This document shows, piece by piece, positions 58,463 through 64,000 of a DNA stretch of 64,000 bases (positions are counted from its first letter, which is position 1; the number at the start of each line of letters is the position of its first letter). Under the pieces are notes generated by a model. That model worked only from the letters and a program-made list of their open reading frames with translations, made no database searches and was not told the origin of the DNA. The stretch comes from Streptomyces dengpaensis (GTDB lineage Bacteria > Actinomycetota > Actinomycetes > Streptomycetales > Streptomycetaceae), in contig NZ_CP026652.1 in the NCBI RefSeq assembly GCF_002946835.1, positions 3,162,001 through 3,226,000 of the forward strand, given 5' to 3'. The position numbers and the translations under genes were made by a program.

Positions 58463-59545
58463 TCAGGTCCGGGCGCCTTTGACGTGGCGTCCGGTGGCCG
58501 GCGGGAACGCGTACAGGACGTCGGAGTCCCGCTCCCGCGCGTCGGCGACGTCGACGAGGTGGCCGGGGGCGGGCGGCGGCCGTCCGGGCTCCGCCCACAC
58601 CGCCCGGTACAGCACGTGGTCGATCTCGACATAGCCCTGCGGGTGCAGTTCGGTGCGTACGACGGCGGACCTGGCGGGGCCCGGTACGTTCCCGACCCGA
58701 CGTCCGTACCGGGGCGTCGGCGTGACCCTGAGGCGGGTGGTGGTCTCGTCGGGAAGGCGGGTGGTGGTCTCGTCGGACGTACGGGTGTGCGCGGTGGAGG
58801 CGGGCACGGTGCCGACGCCCGGTGCGGCGAGGGCGCGGCGGGACAGGGTGCCCACCGCCTGGGAGGAGCGGCGGATGAGGAACAGGAGGAGGGCGAGCAG
58901 GAGGAAGAGCAGGACGCAGAGGGCGGCGAGGATCTTTGTGGGGGTGTCGAGGTCCGAGGTGCCCGTCTTCGGGTCGTCGGCCTTCGCGGTGGGGGTTCCG
59001 GCGGCGGACGGCGAGTCGGTGGCCGGCCCGGCGGGGGCGGCGACGGAGTAGGCCTTCAAGGGGCTGTAGAGGTCCGGGGCGGCCCGGGTCAGGGCGTTGC
59101 CGGTCAGCGGGCCTTTGGTGAGCCGTGTGCACAGGTCGGTGACGTTCTTGTCCTGACAGGCACCGGCGGTCCTCAGCTCCGGCAGGGCGCCTTTCGGCAG
59201 CGGATCGATCGTGGCGTCGGGCGCCACCCAACCGGTGTTCGCCAGCAGGAGCAGCGCTGTTCCGCCCGGGCCCGTGTGGCGCCGGGCCGGAACCTCGACC
59301 ACGAGGTGCTTGCGGTTGTCCCACAGCGTCTTCTCGATGGCCCTGCGGTCCGGCGCCCTGCCGTCGAACCGCACCTCGTCGTCCAGGGTCACCAGGACGG
59401 TGCCCTTGTCGATCCCGTCGGACCAGCACCGCAGCCGGGCCGCGAAGTCCCGGTCGCACGTCGCGCCGGCCGAAGCCGCCGCCCCCGCGGGCGCCAGCGC
59501 GACCAGCATTCCGAAAAGCACGGTGAAGTACAGCGAACGCCGCAT
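58463..59545 (-). CDS. Single-pass membrane protein upstream of the TerY-like triad
   Basis: 360 residues. A signal peptide (SLYFTVLFGMLVALAPAGAA) leads to an external domain with six Cys (TCDRDFAARLRC, AGACQDKNVTDLC). One membrane helix (ILAALCVLLFLLLALLLFLI) follows. The cytoplasmic tail has TRTSDETTTRLPDETTTRL repeats, Thr-rich sites that would suit a Ser/Thr kinase, and ends with a domain HPQGYVEIDHVLYRAVW. It could be a sensor linking outside to the triad; this is inference. ATG 59545. Confidence 0.75.
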   Translation of the reverse strand: MRRSLYFTVLFGMLVALAPAGAAASAGATCDRDFAARLRCWSDGIDKGTVLVTLDDEVRFDGRAPDRRAIEKTLWDNRKHLVVEVPARRHTGPGGTALLLLANTGWVAPDATIDPLPKGALPELRTAGACQDKNVTDLCTRLTKGPLTGNALTRAAPDLYSPLKAYSVAAPAGPATDSPSAAGTPTAKADDPKTGTSDLDTPTKILAALCVLLFLLLALLLFLIRRSSQAVGTLSRRALAAPGVGTVPASTAHTRTSDETTTRLPDETTTRLRVTPTPRYGRRVGNVPGPARSAVVRTELHPQGYVEIDHVLYRAVWAEPGRPPPAPGHLVDVADARERDSDVLYAFPPATGRHVKGART

Positions 59546-59550
59546 GGGCA

Positions 59551-59583
59551 ACCCCCGTGGCCTGAAACCACACCCCCGTGGCC
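59551..59583. repeat. 12-bp direct repeats upstream of the membrane-protein gene
   Basis: ACCCCCGTGGCC occurs at 59551-59562 and 59572-59583, exactly 21 bp apart, just before the ATG of the minus-strand gene at 59545. Two-turn spacing on the same helix face suggests an operator, though it would lie in the leader. Confidence 0.45.
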
Positions 59584-59659
59584 TTGAAAGGCACTCGCCC
59601 ATAGTGGCGGCAACCGGCGTGCGCCCGGAAGGGGTTGGGGCACACGACGGCTTTCACTT

Positions 59660-60124
59660 CTACAACTTGAAAACCTGATGGCAGCGGGTGAACATCTGCC
59701 GCGCCCGTTCCACCCAATCACTGGCCAAAGCATCGAAATCCGCTTGCGTCATCCGGCAGGTCAGCGGGAGATCGCAGACCCCGGCGAGACAGGGCCGGGG
59801 CCCCCGTACGTCCCACACGGACAGCATGGGATTCAGCTGTTCGGTATTCCACGCGTTCGACGCCGCCGCGGCGACGGCCAGTTGATCCTGGCGCAGGTAA
59901 TGGCCGTCGGTCGCAAAGGCGACAAGGAGCCGTTTGGTGGTCATGAATCTCACCGTGACCACCCGTCCCGTTTCCTTGAGATCGAATTGCATGGACACGG
60001 AAACGGTGTCGGTCGTGGTGTGGTAATTCCGCCGGGCCACCCAGTTCCGCACCAACTGCTGCCAGTGCGTGCCTATTTCGAGGATGTCGTGCCCCCGCCC
60101 GGCAAGGGAATCAGGCGTCGCCAC
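59660..60124 (-). CDS. Small YbjN-like/sensory hypothetical protein
   Basis: 154 residues. TTDTVSVSMQFDLKETGRVV, TTKRLLVAFATDGHYLRQDQ and AVAAAASNAWNTEQLNPMLS resemble the YbjN/T3SS-chaperone-like fold common in actinobacteria; this is a tentative assignment. It has no signal or membrane helix. GTG 60124 overlaps the kinase gene end by 14 bases and follows GAGGCGG, so it is cotranscribed with the kinase. Confidence 0.72.
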   Translation of the reverse strand: MATPDSLAGRGHDILEIGTHWQQLVRNWVARRNYHTTTDTVSVSMQFDLKETGRVVTVRFMTTKRLLVAFATDGHYLRQDQLAVAAAASNAWNTEQLNPMLSVWDVRGPRPCLAGVCDLPLTCRMTQADFDALASDWVERARQMFTRCHQVFKL

Positions 60125-61103
60125 GGCCCACCGCCTCGGCGACCATCGCGTCGGTCAGCCCGGCGTCCAGCAGCGCCTGGGCGTGCAGCAGGAGGCAGGA
60201 GGGGACGGACACGCTGGGGCCATCCTTGCGGCGGTTCGCCAGGTCGCGGGTGCGCACCTTGATGCTGTGGGCCACGGCGGGCGGTGGCCACAGCTCCGAG
60301 GGCGTCTTGGGTGTCTGCTCCAGCAACTCGGCGAGCAGTTCCCCCAGTTGGGGCCGGTCCTCGGGCCGCTTGGCCAGACAGTGCGCGATCAGATCCCGCA
60401 TTCCCCTTGGTACGTCGCCGAGTTCAGGCTCGGCGAGGACGACCCGGTAGCGCACCGCCTCCCCGCTGCCGTGCGGCGGGCGGCCCGTCAGGGCGTACAC
60501 CAGCACTCCGCCGAGGGAGAAGACGTCGCTCGGCGGGCCCACGGGGGCTCCCTTGATCTGTTCCGGCGACATGAACGGCGGGGTGCCGACCACGATGCCG
60601 GCCTGGGTGAGCCCGGGTGCGCCGTCGACGCGGGAGATCCCGAAGTCGATGACACGGGGCCCGTCGGACGCGAGCAGCACGTTCGCCGGTTTCAGATCCC
60701 GGTGCACCACGCGGGCGGCGTGGATGGCCTGGAGTGCCTCGACCAGGCCCGCGCCGAGCCGGCGCACCTGTGGCTCGGGCAGCGGGCCGTCCGTGCGGAC
60801 CGCCTCGGCGAGCGAGGGTCCGGGCACGTACATCGTGGCCAGCCACGGCAGTTCGGCCTCGGTGTCGGCGTCGATCACGGCCGCGGTGTACGCGCCGCTC
60901 ACCACCCGCGCGGCCGCGACCTCGCGCGCGAAGCGCTGCCGGAACTCGCCCTCCGCCGCGAGCTCGGGTCGCACGACCTTGACGGCGACCTCGCGGCCGG
61001 CCGGCGAGCGGCCGAGGTACACCCATCCCATCCCGCCGGAGCCGAGCCGTCCCACGATGCGGTACGGGCCGATCTTCATGGGGTCACTGACCGGTGTGCG
61101 CAT
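60111..61103 (-). CDS. Cytoplasmic Ser/Thr protein kinase (PknB-like)
   Basis: 330 residues. IVGRLGSGGMGWVYLGRSPA is the P-loop, VAVKVVRP has the ATP Lys, VVHRDLKPANVLLASDGPRV the catalytic loop, DFGISRV the metal Asp and GTPPFMSPEQIKG the activation end. A Pro/Leu linker and a short C-terminal helical domain follow. No membrane helix is present. Starts at 61103 or 61079 are possible; longer frames run into a dispersed repeat and are not supported. It probably acts with the neighbouring TerY-type genes. Confidence 0.93.
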   Translation of the reverse strand: MRTPVSDPMKIGPYRIVGRLGSGGMGWVYLGRSPAGREVAVKVVRPELAAEGEFRQRFAREVAAARVVSGAYTAAVIDADTEAELPWLATMYVPGPSLAEAVRTDGPLPEPQVRRLGAGLVEALQAIHAARVVHRDLKPANVLLASDGPRVIDFGISRVDGAPGLTQAGIVVGTPPFMSPEQIKGAPVGPPSDVFSLGGVLVYALTGRPPHGSGEAVRYRVVLAEPELGDVPRGMRDLIAHCLAKRPEDRPQLGELLAELLEQTPKTPSELWPPPAVAHSIKVRTRDLANRRKDGPSVSVPSCLLLHAQALLDAGLTDAMVAEAVGRGDA

Positions 61104-61163
61104 GTCCTGAGTGTCCCGCGGATTCCCTTCCGGGGCGGAGGTGATGCGGGAAATGGCGCCGGG

Positions 61164-61267
61164 GGTTTTCGCCCCCTCCGCCCCTACCCGTCCCATACCT
61201 GGGGGCTGCCGCCCCCAGACCCCCGCTTCGGCCTGAACGGCCTCGTCCTCAAACGCCGGACGGGCTG
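61164..61267. repeat. Dispersed intergenic repeat, copy 2
   Basis: It matches copy 1 (3556-3660) over its outer blocks, including TTTTCGCCCCCTCCGCCCCT and TCCTCAAACGCCGGACGGGC. The centre differs and can form the hairpin GGGGGCTGCCGCCCCC. It lies in the 249-bp gap upstream of the kinase and downstream of pckG. Confidence 0.75.
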
Positions 61268-61352
61268 GAGACGCCGGCGTCACCGCGGCCGGTCGTGATG
61301 ACATCGCAGGTCAGGGCAAGTCCGACCGGCCGCGGAGTTTACAAGGCGGGCG

Positions 61353-63179
61353 TCAGCCCAGGCGCTGCACCAGCGCCCGGTACTCGTCCCACAGCTCCTT
61401 CGGCGTGTGGTCACCGAAGGTGTTGAGGTGCTCGGGCACCAGCGCGGCCTCCTCGCGCCAGACCTCCTTGTCGACCGTGAGCAGGAAGTCGAGGTCGGAC
61501 TCGGACAGTTCGAGACCGTCGGTGTCCAGGGCCTCCCTGGTCGGCAGGACGCCGATCGGGGTCTCGACGCCCTCGGCCTGGCCGTCGAGGCGGTCCACGA
61601 TCCACTTCAGGACGCGGCTGTTCTCGCCGAAGCCGGGCCAGACGAACTTGCCCGCGTCGTTCTTGCGGAACCAGTTCACGTAGTAGATCTTCGGGAGCTT
61701 CTCCTGGTCCCTGCCCTTGGCGACGTCGACCCAGTGGCCCATGTAGTCGCCCATGTTGTAGCCGCAGAACGGCAGCATGGCGAAGGGGTCGCGGCGCAGC
61801 TCGCCGACCTTGCCCTCGGCGGCGGCGGTCTTCTCGGAGGCGACGTTCGCGCCGAGGAAGACGCCGTGGTTCCAGCCGAAGGACTCGGTCACCAGCGGGA
61901 CCGCGGTGGCGCGGCGGCCGCCGAAGAGGATCGCCGAGATCGGCACGCCCTTGGGGTCCTCCCACTCGGGCGCGATGATCGGGCACTGCGAGGCGGGGAC
62001 GGTGAACCGGGCGTTCGGGTGGGCGGCCGGGGTCTCGGACCGAGGCGTCCAGTCGTTGCCCTTCCAGTCCGTCAGGTGGGCCGGAGTCTCCTCCGTCATG
62101 CCCTCCCACCAGATGTCGTTGTCGTCGGTCAGCGCGACGTTCGTGAAGACGGAGTTGCCCCACAGCGTCTTCATCGCGTTGGCGTTGGTGTGCTCACCGG
62201 TGCCGGGCGCGACGCCGAAGAAACCGGCCTCGGGGTTGATCGCGTACAGCCGGCCGTCCTCGCCGAACCGCATCCACGCGATGTCGTCACCGATCGTCTC
62301 GACGGTCCAGCCGGAGATCGTCGGCTCCAGCATGGCGAGGTTGGTCTTGCCGCAGGCGCTCGGGAAGGCGGCGGCAACGTACTTCGGCTCTCCCTGCGGC
62401 GGTGTGAGCTTGAGGATCAGCATGTGCTCGGCGAGCCAGCCCTCGTCGCGCGCCATCACGGAGGCTATGCGCAGGGCGTAGCACTTCTTGCCGAGCAGCG
62501 CGTTGCCGCCGTAGCCGGAGCCGTAGGACCAGATCTCGCGGGTCTCGGGGAAGTGCGAGATGTACTTCGTGGAGTTGCACGGCCACGGCACATCCGCCTC
62601 GCCCTCGGCCAGCGGCGCTCCGAGCGTGTGCACGGCACGCACGAAGAAGCCGTCGGAGCCGAGCTCGTCCAGGACCGGCTGTCCCATACGGGTCATGGTG
62701 CGCATGGACACGGCGACGTAGGCGGAGTCGGTGATCTCGACGCCTATCGCGGAGAGGTCCGAGCCGAGCGGGCCCATGCAGAACGGGACGACGTACATCG
62801 TCCGGCCCTTCATCGAGCCGCGGAAGACGCCCTGCTCACCGGTGAAGATCTCCCGCATCTCGGCGGGGGCCTTCCAGTGGTTGGTCGGGCCCGCGTCCTC
62901 TTCCTTCTCGGAGCAGATGAACGTCCGGTCCTCGACCCGCGCGACATCGGTCGGGTCGGAAGCGGCGTAGTACGAGTTGGGGCGCTTGATCGGATCGAGC
63001 TTCTTGAAGGTGCCCTTGCGGACGAGCTCTTCGGACAGTCGATCGTATTCGGCCTCGGATCCGTCACACCAGACCACGCTGTCCGGCTGCGTCAGTTCGG
63101 CGATCTCGTTCACCCACGAGATCAGTTCCGGGTGCTTGGTGGGGACGGCCGTAGTGGGAGCCGCGATGTCGCGCGCCAC
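61353..63179 (-). CDS. pckG: Phosphoenolpyruvate carboxykinase (GTP)
   Basis: 608 residues. The kinase P-loop [17 protein letters not shown] carries the GTP-type reactive Cys. [20 protein letters not shown] and [16 protein letters not shown] are family motifs, and [20 protein letters not shown] is present. It converts oxaloacetate to PEP with GTP in gluconeogenesis and anaplerosis. GTG 63179 follows TTAGGAG; in-frame codons further upstream are not coding-like. It is monocistronic. Confidence 0.97.
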   Translation of the reverse strand: MARDIAAPTTAVPTKHPELISWVNEIAELTQPDSVVWCDGSEAEYDRLSEELVRKGTFKKLDPIKRPNSYYAASDPTDVARVEDRTFICSEKEEDAGPTNHWKAPAEMREIFTGEQGVFRGSMKGRTMYVVPFCMGPLGSDLSAIGVEITDSAYVAVSMRTMTRMGQPVLDELGSDGFFVRAVHTLGAPLAEGEADVPWPCNSTKYISHFPETREIWSYGSGYGGNALLGKKCYALRIASVMARDEGWLAEHMLILKLTPPQGEPKYVAAAFPSACGKTNLAMLEPTISGWTVETIGDDIAWMRFGEDGRLYAINPEAGFFGVAPGTGEHTNANAMKTLWGNSVFTNVALTDDNDIWWEGMTEETPAHLTDWKGNDWTPRSETPAAHPNARFTVPASQCPIIAPEWEDPKGVPISAILFGGRRATAVPLVTESFGWNHGVFLGANVASEKTAAAEGKVGELRRDPFAMLPFCGYNMGDYMGHWVDVAKGRDQEKLPKIYYVNWFRKNDAGKFVWPGFGENSRVLKWIVDRLDGQAEGVETPIGVLPTREALDTDGLELSESDLDFLLTVDKEVWREEAALVPEHLNTFGDHTPKELWDEYRALVQRLG

Positions 63180-63590
63180 GATTGCTCCTAAGTGAGGGTT
63201 CTGTTGTTGTGCCCCGTGGGGGCTGCGACCCGGATGCTTCACGGTGGTCGATCTCTGGCGCTCATCCGGTGCCGACCGCACTCATTTGATCATCCGACGA
63301 GAGTGCGCATATGTCCAGAGGGCGTCACACCTGAGCGGAGTGAGCATTGCCACGTGTAGGGGCGTCCCTTTGCGTCCATGCCGGATTCAGCCGAGCGCCT
63401 CTTTGCGCGGCGCCCACACGGCCACCGAGCGGCCGCCGTGCCACCACCGAGCACCGGCGCGCGACCGTCTCATTGGCCGAAAAGGGCCGCCCTCCGTCGC
63501 CGAGCGAACTGATGGGCGCCGTGAGATGATGGCCACTCTTGGCCGGTCATTTCTCCACACTGATACGTAACTTACGGTTCCGTAGGTACG
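63180..63590. other. Divergent promoter region of pckG and hemolysin III gene
   Basis: About 410 bp with no supported gene. It contains the pckG leader on the left and, on the right, an imperfect palindrome ACTTACGG-TT-CCGTAGGT at 63570-63587. Nothing else recognisable was seen. Confidence 0.45.
63570..63587 (+). promoter_or_regulatory. Palindrome at the hemolysin III start
   Basis: ACTTACGG-TT-CCGTAGGT is an 8-bp inverted repeat with one mismatch ending 3 bases before ATG 63591. Such TTACGG-type palindromes are typical of TetR-family operators; the regulator is unknown. Confidence 0.4.
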
Positions 63591-63599
63591 ATGCCCCCC

Positions 63600-64000
63600 A
63601 TGACTGCGTCCGTCCCCGACGCGCCCACGGACTCGCCGGACACCGGCCGCGGTCCGGTCGCGCGCTCCCGTCCGCACGAGATCAAGCCGAAGCTGCGCGG
63701 CTGGCTGCATCTCGGAATGTTTCCGGCCGTCCTGATCTCCGGCCTGGTACTCACCGCTCTCGCCGACTCGCCCCGCGGCCGCATCGCCTGCGGGATCTAC
63801 GTGCTGACGGCCTGCCTCCTGTTCGGAGTGAGCGCGCTCTACCACCGCGGCAACTGGAGCCCGCGGATGGACGGCGTCCTGCGCAGACTCGACCACGCGA
63901 ACATCTTCCTGATCATCGCGGGCACCTACACCCCGCTGACGATGCTCCTGCTCCCGGGCGCCAAGGGACAGTGGCTTCTGTGGGGCATCTGGGGCGCGGC
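63600..64000 (+). CDS. Hemolysin III family (TrhA/YqfA-like) membrane protein, 3' end outside window
   Basis: The first 133 codons are present and the frame runs off the window. After a Pro/Asp-rich N terminus comes KLRGWLHLGMFPAVLISGLV, then segments around GIYVLTACLLFGVSALYHRG and LRRLDHANIFLIIAGTYTPL, whose Ser, His and Asp residues are the PAQR/hemolysin III metal signature. Family members are seven-helix proteins tied to membrane energetics. ATG 63600 is used; ATG 63591, in frame, would add three residues and may be leaderless. Confidence 0.9.
   Translation, partial: MTASVPDAPTDSPDTGRGPVARSRPHEIKPKLRGWLHLGMFPAVLISGLVLTALADSPRGRIACGIYVLTACLLFGVSALYHRGNWSPRMDGVLRRLDHANIFLIIAGTYTPLTMLLLPGAKGQWLLWGIWGA

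Noticed and set aside
1..64000. Insertion sequence, prophage or integrated plasmid
   Set aside because: No transposase, integrase, attachment duplication or phage structural gene was recognised, and coding bias is uniform apart from small patches.

Overview
The window is high-GC actinobacterial chromosome and almost certainly Streptomyces. Third codon positions are nearly all G or C, GTG starts are common and start/stop overlaps (ATGA, GTGA) are frequent. Several signature loci fit: a divergent oxyR/ahpCD pair, a chitinase with a DasR-type operator, a Tad-like pilus locus, and a GTP-dependent PEP carboxykinase next to a hemolysin III gene. No rRNA, tRNA, CRISPR array, transposase or phage gene was found.

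Left part (1-14 kb): the end of an FtsX-type permease; the peroxide module oxyR / ahpC-ahpD; an AI-2E-type membrane protein; a secreted lytic transglycosylase-like protein; a PIN-PhoH ATPase; a cis-prenyltransferase; an aldo/keto reductase; a DinB-like protein; an F420/flavin oxidoreductase; a DHFR-like reductase. These are followed by a frameshifted ribbon-helix-helix antitoxin gene and an intact yefM-yoeB toxin-antitoxin pair.

Tad-like pilus locus (14.2-25.5 kb, all on the minus strand): in transcription order, a zinc-ribbon protein, CpaB/SAF, a TadZ-TadE fusion, TadE, TadA ATPase, TadB, TadC, a histidine kinase and response regulator, a Flp-type pilin, a TadG-like protein, a lipoprotein and an OmpA-domain protein. 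Genes abut or overlap, so this looks like one long operon with its own two-component system.

Middle (25.5-40.4 kb): a secreted GH18 chitinase; two PH-like proteins with low-complexity N termini; a monooxygenase; an Nramp-like transporter lacking the usual metal motifs; a secreted M14 carboxypeptidase; a D-amino-acid utilisation set (RidA, D-amino-acid deaminase, D-aminoacylase) beside a decayed IclR regulator; a secreted serine protease; an AlaA-like aminotransferase; and a small conserved protein behind a Fur-like box.

Glycan/surface region (40.4-51.2 kb): two paralogous TPR proteins flank a glycosyltransferase-methyltransferase fusion. The dTDP-L-rhamnose genes rmlA, rmlC, rmlB and rmlD follow, with a secreted collagen-like protein gene between rmlC and rmlB. 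Then come a GT-C glycosyltransferase, a polyprenyl-phosphate glycosyltransferase and a GtrA flippase-like protein.

Signalling/stress region (51.3-61.1 kb): a substrate-binding-like protein, TelA, a lipoprotein fusing a substrate-binding domain to a VWA domain, a small membrane protein, then a kinase / PP2C / TerY-like VWA triad, a membrane protein, a small protein and a Ser/Thr kinase. This resembles the Ter-type (tellurite/stress) modules described by comparative genomics. The window closes with pckG and the start of a hemolysin III gene.
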